Below, one piece after another: positions 36,601 through 50,000 of a DNA stretch of 64,000 nt (position 1 is the first letter of the stretch; the number at the start of each line of letters is the position of its first letter). The translations under genes and the position numbers were made by a program. Below the pieces are notes generated by a model. It was given only the letters and a program-made list of their open reading frames with translations. It was not told the origin of the DNA and ran no database searches. Source of the stretch: Anodontia alba (taxonomy: Eukaryota; Mollusca; Bivalvia; Lucinida; Lucinidae); the NCBI GenBank assembly GCA_964016985.1, contig OZ024823.1, positions 25,260,095 through 25,324,094 of the forward strand, in the 5' to 3' direction.

Positions 36601-39600
36601 TTGTGGGTACTCACAACATATGTTTTCATGGAGAAATAAGAAAAATATCAGCACTTTTTTTGTTGAAAAACGCATTTTGGAGCTATTTTCATATAAGAAA
36701 AAATATACCATAGGTCTAGATAAGTACCTATAAGTATCCAGTAAATATTTTTCTTATTTCTCCATGAAAACATATATTGTGGGTACTCATTAGAAGCGCC
36801 TCACCGAGGCGCTTCTAATGAGTACCCACAACATATGTTTTTGTGGAGAAATAAGAAAAGTATCAATACTTTTGCATTGAAGAAGTGCCTTAACTAGTGC
36901 TATGATATACATAGTTTTGGCCAGAATAGTCTTATCTTGAGTCTTGGTTGAATTACTTTGCTTGATTTCTAAAGGAAATGGAGAATCTTCGGATCAAGAG
37001 TGAAGAAGGAAAGAAAATCACAGTAGCTGAGCTGGCAAAATTGGAAGATGCTATGAAATCCAGGGATAGAGAGATGGAAAAACTGGATGAAGAAGTGGCA
37101 AGCAAGAAGAAATCAGGAAGATCTCAAGATGAAGAGGTATGTACAGTTATCTTAGCTTTCATTAAAATAATGCCCAAGTTGTCTTTTGTTATGTTCAAAT
37201 AAATAAATAATTAAGACAGTCAAATATGGTAATTGCCTAAAAGCAAACAAATGGTAGTATTGACCACATTAGTTAACATGTATTTAAAAAGAAAAGAAAA
37301 ACAACAACAAAATGTGAACATGAGGTTTAAACATAAGAACAGATTTTTATATTGACTAAATATATGTGTTAAATCATAGCTCTAGATAAGAGGGGCCATC
37401 GGGTGAGTATTTTTCTTTTCTTCACTAAAACATATGTTTTGGGTATCACTAGAAGTGCCTTGCCAAGGCACTGCTAATAAATACCCACAACATACATTTT
37501 CATGGAGAAATAAGAAAAATATCAATATTTTTTGATTGAAAAAGGCACCTTATCTGGAGATGTGAGTTTGCTTTGGTCAGTATAAATTTGTAAAGAGTTA
37601 TTTTTCAAAACTTTCTGTTGCACTGTAGGTTTATCATTTCACATACAGTCGACTCTCGTTACCTTGACTTCGCTTATCTTGAATAACAGCTTATCTCGAA
37701 CTGAAAATCTGGTCCCTGTTTTAACATGGAAATCTAACAATAGGTAACAAAATATTGTGGAAAAGAGAAGAAATTGCGCCTTAGGAGCAATTTCTCCTCT
37801 TTTCCACAATATTTTCAATATATCTCTAACTTGCGGAGTCAAATTACATATTCATTTGTGAAATGTGGTTTTTCGATTTATTTTTGCAAGTCTGATAAGT
37901 CGAGGTACGGATGTCTCGAAGTATTTCAGAGACTCTCTTGGACTTTGAGATAACGAGAGTTGACTGTACTTATTTGTTGTCTGGTTGCACCTCCAAAGTT
38001 TGAAACCTATCAAACCTATCTTATTGTCTTTATTGAAGTCTGATGTTTATACAGTTTCCAGCCAAGAATCTTTTTCAGTCTTTGGGTTGTATTTTATTTA
38101 TTCTTAGATGTGCATTTACTTAAAAAATTCCTTAATATGTTAATTTCATGATCCTGAAAGTAGATGATTGTATGTTTTGTTATCAGTATACATGCCATGT
38201 TATCTTGCCACCACATTCTGCTGAGGTACTGATATGTTTTAAGCAGTTTTTATGTACCAAAGTATTTTGATTTTTAGAACAGCCCAGACCACTGGATTTC
38301 TGTAAGTGTTTTAATTCAACTAAAGGGACAAGGAGCTTTGTCTGGATTCCCAGATATTTTTACTGTCAGTCGTCAATAGGGCAGGGATGCTGACTCCCTA
38401 AAATGCTTTTTTTTCCTCTCACCTGCATGTTCCAGATAGTGTTTTCTCTTTATTAACTGGGTTGGTAAAACATACCGTGTAGAACAGTAGGCACAGGTGG
38501 TGTGCTGTATTTAGCAGAGCTCCAGGTAATTTGCATTTTTCAGCCAAAAAGTACTGATATTTTTCTTATTTCTCTGTGAAAACATGTTGTGGTTACTCAT
38601 TAGAAGCACCTTGGTGAGGTGTTTTGAATGACTACCCACAAGATATATTTTCACAAAGAAATAAGAAAATTATTATGTGAATACCACCCTCTTATCTGGA
38701 GGTATGATTTACTTTAAGTATTTTGACATACTGAGTAAACAGTGTTTGCCAAGTTCAAACTGCTCCTAAAGTTTGCTTATAGGAAAGGTTTGCCTTGAGT
38801 AGCCTTTAGTAGCAGTTTGATTAAGGTTTGCACTGTTGACCGTTTTTCTAGCACTATTCTAACAAAAAAATTGGGTAGTCAGATGTATTTGATCCAAGTT
38901 TTAGGTAAGTATGGTATTAAAGGGGTTATGTCTTAATATAAGAATAATTACAGATTTTGAGATAAGGATTAAAGGAGCTTGATACACTTGATAGGTTTTC
39001 CTCCATTTTTTACAAGGGAGATAACTTTTGTGACTTCCTGTTTGCATATCTATTCATCAAACCCCTTCTGAAAAAGGGTCTGCTGTTTGTATTCCTAAAC
39101 ACCAAACCCCTTCTGAAAAAGGGTCTACTCAAAAAGGAAAGAATTTGCTCCCATGGGGAGCAAATTCTTTCCTTTTAGAGTAGATCCCTTTTTATACCCC
39201 GCCACACAATAGTGGAGGGGTATTATGGTTTCACGTTGGTCGTCCGTGTGTCCGTCTGTCCTTCCGTCGTATGTCGTCCATTTTTTGTTTCCGGATGATA
39301 ACTTGAGTAAACATCAATGGATTTTCACCAAACTTGGTATGTGCATTGATATTGTGGAGATCTGCTTTGGGATTGCTAATAAGCAAATTTCATCAATTTT
39401 TGACGGCGTTATCTGCCTGAGACACGCCCATATTTTCGTTCACTAATGGGCAAATTTCGTTATATTTTTACGGAGTTATCTTCCAGAGATACGCCCATAT
39501 TTTCATTTCTGGATGATAACTTGAGTAAATAACAAGGCCTTTTAACCAAACTTGCTATATGCATTGATATTATCAAGATCTGGTTTAGGATTGTTATCTG

Positions 39601-41065
39601 TCCATTATCTGTCCATTGATATTATCAAGATCTGGTTTAGGATTGTTATCTGTCCCTTCGTCATTTTCTTTCCAGACATTTTCGCAACGATAACTTTAAT
39701 ACATAAACAAATAATTGCTATGGTGGGGTATTATGCTTGCGGTGCTTTTATTATAAGAGTGAAAAAAAAACATACAAATATGAGAGGGTTTCCTCCCCTG
39801 AAAGTGTATCTATTTCCCCATAAAGCACAGCTAATGTGGCTTCAACTCCATTTATTTATTCCCCAACAAAACTTTTCTCCAATAACTTTTTTACTGTGTA
39901 TTGGGATCACTAAATTGGACTTATTGAAACAAGTAACAGATTGCTATTTTTTTTCTCCTTTCCAAGCAATTACTAAATTATAGACAAAACCTATTTTAAT
40001 ATATTTAACCATTGGGGTTGGATACAAGGATATCAGCATCAGCTAATACCCTCTTAAAGCACATAAATACATTGTTCAAAAGAAATGTTGGGGAATTAAT
40101 TAATGGAGTTTACGCAGTCATTCAAGTTTTTTAAAATAAAATAATACAAAAAAAAACTTTTGCAGTGGCAGATTCAGTGTATAGATCAGTGTACCTGCAT
40201 AAATAGTTTTCTTATTTCTCCATGAAATGTTGGGATATTTATTATATACAAAGTAATGAAATATAGAGAATTATTAATAAAATAAAATGCATATTTTCAC
40301 TAGTGAAATATAAGTTTTATATTTTCACTAGTGAAAATATAAAACTTATATTTTCACTCCTCTGAGCAGTGAAAAATATAAGATCTGGATCTACTTTTTT
40401 CTTATTTACACTAATGTTTTCATTACACGAGATGAAAATTTTATGGTATTCACTGAAAAAGAGTAAATTTTCTTTTTATTTTATTTTTACATGCCAATGC
40501 GCGTTTCTGACGTCATATCTAACGTCACCAAACATAACAAAACATGAACGTCATGGCGCCAAGGGACAAAACTGCGTGTCAGACTTTCCCTTGCAAATGC
40601 AAGATTTGCATCTCTTCTATCGAAAGTGATGTATATAATAAAAAGAAAATTCAAATGTCTGTCGTGAATATGACTTTTATTTCATCTCTTGAAGTGAAAA
40701 AATGTATATTTCATTCGTGCCTTCGGCACTCATGAAATATACATGTTTTCACTTCACTCGATGAAATAAAAGTCATATTCACTCCAAACATTTGAATATC
40801 CTCTATATCTTATGAGTACCCACTATATGTGTTTTATTTATTCAATTTTATTTATTCATTTTTTTTAATGTGCAATATTAAGAAAAAACCTTGAAAAGTT
40901 TTTGTTGAAAAAAATACCTTATATCTTATGAGTTGTATATATTTTAGATGTTGAATTTGATAACTACATAGTTGCTTGATATATACATACATACATATAT
41001 ATATACATGTTGTGTTTACTTATTAGAAGTGCCTCAGTGAGGTGCTCTGAATGACTACCCATATA

Positions 41066-41099
<34 letters not shown>

Positions 41100-44000
41100 T
41101 TTTCTGTAAAAACATGGGTAGTCATTTAGAGCACCTCACTGAGGCACTTCTAATGAGTAAACATAACATGTTCACCTAAAAGTTTGAGCAGGTCCCTTTG
41201 GCCCTGGCATTTTATCTGAAAAATTGGTGGAGTAGACACTGAACAAATGCCATGTTCTGCTGCATCTGATCTATTTTCTATCGGTTTTCTAAGGCATGTC
41301 TTTTGAAATACTATGGGTAAACACAAGAAGGAAAATATTTATCCCAAATCCATTTTTAACTCCCACTCTAACTCCCTTTCTAAAACCTCCCTTTACCAGA
41401 GTTATGAATCTGCTGTTTCTTAGGCGGCTTCTGCTGATTTGATAGAATAGTCACTGAAATGTGGGAAAATAGCTGTTTCATAAGAAAAGGGTTCTTATCA
41501 TATATGTGGATGACAAAATCCCAGATTGGCCTAAACTACTACATAGTCTGATCAGACCCTTTAGCACAGCTCTTAATAAGACACTTTTTTCAATCAAAAA
41601 GTATTGATATTTTTCTTATTTCTCCATGAAAACATATGTTGGGTACTCATAAGAAGCGCTTCTGGGAGTCACTTCTAATGAATACCCACAACATATGTTT
41701 TTGTGGAGAAATAAGAAAAATATTTACCTGAGATCCACTTTCATCTAGACCTATTCTTCAGTTTCCACTTTCAGAATAATTGGGTACTGTAGAATACATA
41801 GACAAACAGAGAAAGCCTTGATCAAACTTCATACAGGATGTATAGACAGTTTTTTTTATGTTTGGTTATTCAGTTGACTCTCGTTATCTCGACCTCGCTT
41901 ATCTCGAATAACCGCTTATCTCGAAGTGAAAATCAGGTTCCTGTCTATACATGAAAACCTAACAACAGATGGAAAATATTGTAGAAAAGAGGAGAAATTG
42001 CTCCTAAGGAGCAATTTCTCCTCTTTTCCACAATGTTTTCAATATATCTCTAACTTCAAAAGTCCAATTACCTATCAGTTTGTTAAATGTGGTTAATCAA
42101 ACTATTTTTTCCACAATTCTGCAAACCTGATATGTCGAACTACGGATATCTCGAAGTATTTCAGAGAGTCCCTTGGAATTCGAGATAATGAGAGTCGACT
42201 GTATTTGGTTCAAATACAATAATTTACTTGAGACCTGTTGTGGTCAAACCAGTTTTATCCAATGTGAAAACAGTGAAATCCCAAGCCAACCTGTACATAG
42301 GTAATAGCAAAGACATTGCAGATGTACAGAGGGGTCTGGATAGTTACTGGTCAAGTTATGTTGGAATTCTTACAGTATTGCTCATATGAAGTATTCGAGA
42401 AAATAAAACACAGTATGATAAAAATGCCAAAATGTCATATTTAAACAGTGAAGGTCCAGGTCATCCTGCTCAGTCATGCAGTCAGATCTTCTCTGTTTTT
42501 TACATGTTGTCTACAGTATTCATTGTTTCTGTAAGCAGGCAATGCAGGTCCTACTCAGACTAAGTGAATGCCAACACTTGATATAAGGGCCCTTTAAGCA
42601 CTAGTTTTCTGGGGGAAAATGAAGAAAATATTTTGTCTGATACTTTGACAATAACTCATTTTTTAATGTTCAATATGGTTAAGATTGACATTAGAAATTC
42701 TATTCTCATTTCTGATAAAACCCCATAAGACTTGATAAGGAGTAGTATTTGGTGATAATCCTGGGAAATGTTTTTAGTTCTTCTTAAAAATGTATGTTGT
42801 GGGTACTCATTAGAAGTGCCTCACTATCAGAGGCACTTCTAATGAGTACCTGCAACATATATTTATATGAACTGGAGTAAATTATCCAAGAATTATCACC
42901 AAATACTCCTTCATAAGTCTTCCAAAACCTGTTAACTATGAGGGTGATATTTCTCAGCTTGTATGGTAGACTGGGGGTAATCTTGTGCACAAGGAACAAA
43001 TTCCAGCTTAGTTTAGTCTTCCATTGCTCCAGATAAGACACTTTTTTAAACAAAAAGTATTGATATATTTCTTATTTCTCCATGAAAACGTATGTTGTGG
43101 GTACTCATTAGAAGTGCCTTATTGATATACTTCTAGTGAGTACCGTCAGCATATGTTTTTGTGGAAAAATAAGAAAAATGTAATGTGGATACCTCTTCTT
43201 TTCATGGGCTTTGATCTTCAAAATGGGTTTACTATAAATTTTCTATAAGTTCAAATAGAAAAAGATAATAGCGATATCTGAACTTATTATATGTTGTTAC
43301 CAATGAAACTAAGGGAAATAACCAATTTTGAAACGGGAGGCATGCTTCCCTTTGCAAAATTCGTTACTTTCCTAAAAGAATTCATAGTTTTTACTATTTG
43401 AATTTGTAGAACATTTACCATAAAACTTTAGTGCATGTTTGGTTAGTATAATTTAACTTTAGTACAGAGTTTAGGATGCAGATAAAATGTAGGCTTTTGA
43501 TGCTGTGAAGCTAATCATCTCGAATGTTAATTAATCATTGTCGTTAATCTGCTTACCTTGGCAACAGGCTAATATCTCAATCCAATTTGTTTTGGCCTAA
43601 TTCAACTCAAGAAAGTCTTCAAACAAGCTTGAAAATCAGGGATCACGCTTAAGGCCACATGAATTACAGTCAGACTCTCTAAAGGCCGCCTACATAAAGA
43701 GACCATTCATTGCCAAGAGACTACTTGGAAAACACACCGAGGAAAATGCTTAATTGGACCATTTGTCTTAACCCATAAAGCACCAATCATAACAGTCGCA
43801 GACAATATTTTGAAATACTTTCTTTTTCTTAATTTTCATAGAAAATAAGGCTTGGCATTTCATGTGCATCATCTGCCTAGCAGATGATGCACATGAAATG
43901 CCAAGCCTTATTTTTCTGAAAAATAATAATAATAAAATATCATGTCAGCTTCTGAAATTTTGCTTTGTGCCTTAGTAAAGGTTAATACTGCATTTTCTGT

Positions 44001-47000
44001 TCTCTGGATGATGATTTCTTAGGAAAGATTTGAGTTAATACAGTATGAATGGGATATGGACAGAAATAAATAAGTCTGATCAGAGTGTACATGTATGCCA
44101 TTTTCTGTGTAGCATTACATGTCATTGATGTTATATGTGAAGTGTGCAAACCATGAATAATCTACAAATTGTATATATGATTGGGACATTGTCATAGCTA
44201 AAATCTTAAACTAGAAATATTATAGGATAGGATGACCATGTGTAGATTCTGTAACCCTTAAATTGAATTTTAGCAGATACAGTCTAAAATATCTGGTTTT
44301 ATTTTTAACTCATTAGAATGAATAAATTCCCCCCACCACACAATATATATTGGAAGAGTTGAATTTCAACTTCGGCTATGTGAGTTAGATCCTCAAGAAA
44401 AATGGCTCAAGCCGGCCTCGGTGGCTTAGTTGGATGCGCCGTCCGACTGGAGACCAGGAGGTCGCGGGTTCAACCCCCACCAAGGTAGGCAACATTCTTT
44501 TGTGGAGATTGATCGTGAAATATTTTCTACAGTCATTCTTTCCCTTCCGCTGATTCAAGAAGGGCAGTTGTCAGTTTCTGGAGAAAGAATGTGCACAATA
44601 CCCCACCAAGGTCGGCAACATTCTTTTGTGGAGATTGATCGTGAAATATTTTCTACAGTCATTCTTTCCCTTCCGCTGATTCAAGAAGGGCAGTTGTCAG
44701 TTTCTGGAGAAAGAATGTGCACAATACAGGTTAACCACTTTGAGGACTAAGCCTGCCCAGTAAATGTGTGGTTAGGTAAACTGACCGTGCTCTGCATGAC
44801 CCCATTGGGTTGACTGGGCCGTAAAACCTCAACACAAACAAACAAAAATGGCTCAAGTGTTTGCAAACAGTGGAGACTGATCAAATGTCACATTCTGTGG
44901 CATCTGATCTGGGTCTGCACTGTTTGCCAATAACCTTGTTTGGTATCTCCAGATTAAAATGGGTTAAAGGAAAAAAGGATTGACATTTCATATGATTCAT
45001 CTGCATAGCAGTTGATTCACATAAAATGTCGTGTCTTATTTTCTCTCAGAAATAAAAGAATATATTGTCTGCTGCTTTAAGGGTAGAAAATTACCATAAA
45101 GAAAGACAGATCTTCATCAGCTTCATATTATCTTTTGATTATGATACTGTTTGTTTTTCTTTTCTCCATATTCACCCGCAGTACACACACATATATACCG
45201 TTTTTCTTCTCCTGTTTATTCCTTGTGGTGAATTTTTGCAACTTGGAAGTTGGGCTGATCCTTTAACTCTTGGTATGCTGATTAAATTAAGGCTCACTTC
45301 TAATTTTCAGCCTATCAGATTACTTGATCCAGGTTGTTGATACAAATTTCACATTCTTAATGATGAACGGTTCAGAACCAGATCAGTTGGGTTCTTCAGA
45401 AGCCAACTAATCTGGATCTACACTGTTTGCAAAGGTAGAGTTTATCCAGGTTCAGCAGGATCAGGGTTAATATTTGCATGGGTTTTTGATGATTTTCTCT
45501 GGTTTTCCATGTAATGTACTTGCTAACATCCAACCTAATTTTTAATTTCCCACCAGTGCACTTGTCATCCAGTGTATTTCATTGTGTAGAAATGCCTCAT
45601 CAGATTTTAGATGTAAATTAGATGCGGTAAATATATACTAAAGTAAAGAATACAATTTGGCTTGAAACAAACACACATTCAAAATGTACACTGCAATTTT
45701 CGAGTGCGTGTTAAAAGGATTATTGAATTTATGTTTGTGAAATATTTGGTACTCCTTCATATGGCAGAGATGCACTCTCAAGCTTGGCCATATGAACATG
45801 TACTGAATATGTCATAATTGTAATTTCAGAAACTTGTAAATATATATCCAGTAGTCATATAAACCACATCTTGCAAAAGGGAGTCTTAATCTGTATGCAG
45901 AAAATGTCCTGGGCCCAGTTGTTCAAAGCGTCGTTAGCTTAACAAGCACTGCAAAAGCTACTCACATTTTTTCAGCAAAACATTTGCGTATCACTCGATG
46001 TAAATTTCAATGAATCGTTAACTAACGACATCGTTAGCTTTGAACAACTGGGCCCAGATCAGCTTGTGCATTCTTACAGTCTCACATATGCATATGTCAT
46101 AGATACTAATTAGAATTGCTTGGACATGTAGATTCAAATGAGTACCAACATACTCACAACTTATACTCTTATAGAGAACTTATTAAATTTATAAAGGCTG
46201 TTTTTGAAGACTCAGAAATTGAGAACTTATTAAATTTATAAAGGCTGTTTTTGAAGACTCAGAAATTGTCTGACTGTCCACAATGTTGGCTGTGTGTTGT
46301 AAATAGGTTAAATATGATAGTTATAAAATACCTCCTTTCAGGACCAGAAAGTGATAGATGTTGAACAACAACAACTAGAAAAAATGCAGCAAGACTTTGA
46401 CATTTTGTTCCGCACCAAACTTCAAGAAAATGAATCTCTAATGGTAAAGTATGAAGAAGTTGAAAAGGAAAATAGTGAGTTAAGAATGAAGTTTGAAACA
46501 GCAGAATATGAAATGAAAGACAGATGGAAGAAGGATGTGGATGAAATAGCTGAAGAAAATGCTGAAATAGAGGAAGCGTGGAAAGATTTACAGGAACAAG
46601 AGACTTTATTTACTGAACAATTGCAATATGATGAACTGTCTCAAGAAGAGAGAGAAGATATAGAACATAATAAGCAAAATTTACAAGAAGCTAGAACTCT
46701 TCTGAAACTGGAGGAACAAAAAGTGACATCAAAAGAGAGGCAAGTTTTAGATGCAATAGAAAAAGAAATGGAGGAATGGGAAAATCACAAGCAGCAGAAA
46801 TTGAAAGAAATTGAAGATAAGAAAGCACAGATTTCAAAAAGCTGTGACAGTCCAGACTTAGATACATTGAGACTGAGAATAAATGAAAAAGAATGTACTA
46901 TAAAAGAGTACAAAACTGACTTACAAAAGCAGGAGAAGGACTTGATTGAATTTGAGAAATATGTAGAAACAGAGAAAGTTAGATTAATAGAGGAGAAAGA

Positions 47001-50000
47001 GCAGATTCAGGCAGAGAAAGATCAGCTGAATGATATACAATGTAAAGAGGTTATAAAGCTAGAAAAACAGATAATTGAATGGAACGAGAAATTAAACACC
47101 ACTGATGAGAAGATGAATGAAGAACTGGCTGAGATTCAAGAAGAAAGAGAAAGGTAGGAAACAAATAATATGTGATTTTAACCAGGTTTTACTTCAGTTA
47201 ATTCTGGATATTTATTTGTTGAATGTTAGTGACTGAACAGGCACTGTTTTTTTTTTTTTTTGTTTTTTGTCTGGACTGCACCTTGAATACACTTTGGAAT
47301 ATTTGATAATATGTCGTAGGAGTATAAAAAAGCACAAATCAATCTGCTATACATAAAGATGACAACTCTTTCTTGCGTATTATACCTAGGGCATACAAAG
47401 TATATAAGGGGTATATAGTTTTTGTCTTTTCCATAACAGTGAATGTCTGTTTGTGTGCCTTTGTGCAACTTTTTTTTTCCGTCAAAGATTTCTCAGGAAC
47501 TACTCTACCTAGGATTTTACATATTGTATTACAAATATTGAGTATGACTTGTTGTATTGTGCAAGGGAGAATCAGCGTCCTCATCCTTATCATTTTCCTT
47601 TATTTGTTTATTTTTCTTTCTCTCCAATAAATTTTTTTGCCACAGCTTTCTCAGCTCCTATGAGAGCCATGCAGTCTTCAGACTTTGTATATACCTATCA
47701 AGGGTTGAAGTATAGTGTGTACAAGAAAACCATGATGCTGGAATTTATTTTGTCTTCTTTTTTTCCATTTCTCACTCCAATGTGATGCACTGGGAAATTT
47801 GTTTCAAAGATTTCTCAGGAACTACTGCACTTAGGAATAAGAAATTTAGTACAAACATTGAATACCATTAGTTGTATTTTGTTCTCTCGTATTTTGTAAG
47901 AGAGAACCAGTATCATCATGCTTATTTTTTCCTTTATTTGTCAATTTTCTGTCTATGGCCGGGGTATGTGAGCTTTGCTCACTGTCTGCTATATTTTTCC
48001 TGTTTAGGTAGCATTATTTGTTGAATTTTGAAAAGATCTTTTTATCTGCTTTTTAAATTGAAAACAGTTTAGATTATTTTGATGATACAGTGTAGGTCCA
48101 ATATATCGCGGTCCTCGGGGTCCAGAGTCTGCTATCACGATATAAACGGAGCACAATATAAGTCCCGATATGTACCATGCATGTATAACGGCGTGCATAA
48201 CACTCGCTCGGTTTGTTGCCGTGGTAGTTTGCTGAAACATCACGGATAAATGGCATTCAATCATGTTGTCACCATATTTCCTAATTAAAATTGGATTAGA
48301 ATTGCTCAATGGAATAATTTACAATGGTGCCCTATGTCTAACAAGTAATTCCAATCGAAACCAGCTGATAAACTACGTTTGAAAACAAGAAATCATCGGA
48401 TTGACAATTTAGGACGCCATTTTGGATACTCTGGTTCCCTAAAACGGCGAAGGGAAGTTACTCAATTGTGCTAAGATAACTCTAGTTGCTTCCCTTTGCT
48501 TATATTGTGGGCACAAAAAAAAAAAAAAACTGTCGTTTATCAAAGTTAATTTCTTTTTATTTAAGTTTATTTGTTTGTTTTTGTTTTGTTTTTTTTGACG
48601 CAGTTGTTTTCTTCTGAAATATTTATATCTACAGAAGTGTAAATTAAGCAGACTAAGATCTGTGTATGTAGGACAGAAACATCGTAAGACTACTTTCTTG
48701 TAAAATTTGCTGGTGTTGAAAAGGAGGTGGACCGTTTTCACCTGTTGAGCAAAATTAGTTTGTGGGCATCATTGACTGATTGAGCATTGAGTAGATCTAT
48801 GTACTAAATGATGATAATGATTACAACAATTACGGGTATATAATTTATTGTTTGCCAATTATAATCAATGTGTGCGCTGATTGACAATAAGTTGATTGTT
48901 TGTCATATAATACCTGACGCGACTTAGCATCGGGATAGGCATGAAAAATTAATTACCGGAGGCGGAACGCGTTTTTTTTGTTTGTTTTTTCTGAAGTTAA
49001 ATAAAACAACAAATATTTTATGTTTTTAAAATTTTTTTTTTTTTTTTTTTTGCTTATGGAAAATTTGGGAGCGATATACTGGATTTCGCGAAATAACAGG
49101 CCTAATGTATTGGAGCTACACTGTACTTACATTTTAGGGACAATGAATACACTGTAACCTCTCTACAAGATGGTTTATTATAAGACAGTTTAGGATAAAA
49201 AGGGGCTTATAAGAGGACCCCTAAAGGGGTTGTATCCAGACAAAAAATGTATAGATTATATAGAAAAATGTCCATTTATGGTCATTTTTCTATATCATCT
49301 ATACTTTTTTATTTGGATATGACACAGTTGCTTAGCTAGTAAATGTCAAAAAGATTGCCTTTGGAAACAAAGAACACACTACAGATAAGAAAATGGGAGT
49401 CTCGGTTTAATTGAGACTCTTCATAAGCAGGAATGAAGTTTGCAAGATAGCTTACGCCCTCTAGTGTATACATGAGCAGAACTCCATTTTCAAAGATTCC
49501 ACAACACTGGTTTTGCTTTGGATCACAGCAATAGTATTATAAGAGGTTCTGGTGTAGTCTTCTGGCAAGGAGTTAAATTTGATCTACATAAAATGATGAG
49601 TAGTTAGTGTGTAAATTTATTTATTTACACTTGTTTGCATTGTTCATAGCAGAGGTAGAACTTTTCTGACTTGAAGCGCTGCATACAGGAGTTTTCTTCA
49701 TTTTAGATACTGGTCATATTTAACACTTAGCAAGCTGGGTAAAAATTTCAGCAGGCAACATTTTTAAGTATTTTTCTCATTCTGCCAGAAAAGAGGCTTT
49801 GACATTTCATACAAATTGTCTTCTTAGGAAATGTGAGATCCTCTATTCTGGGGAAAATACAAAAAATATTATCAATTTGTCTTCAGCTGAATTTGTCCAT
49901 TGTATGCTTATTGTTAAATTTTGTTCAGATTGCTGATGTTGAAGAATTCTGCTCAAAAAACAGACACACAAACAGATGTTGATGAAACTCAGTTAGACAC

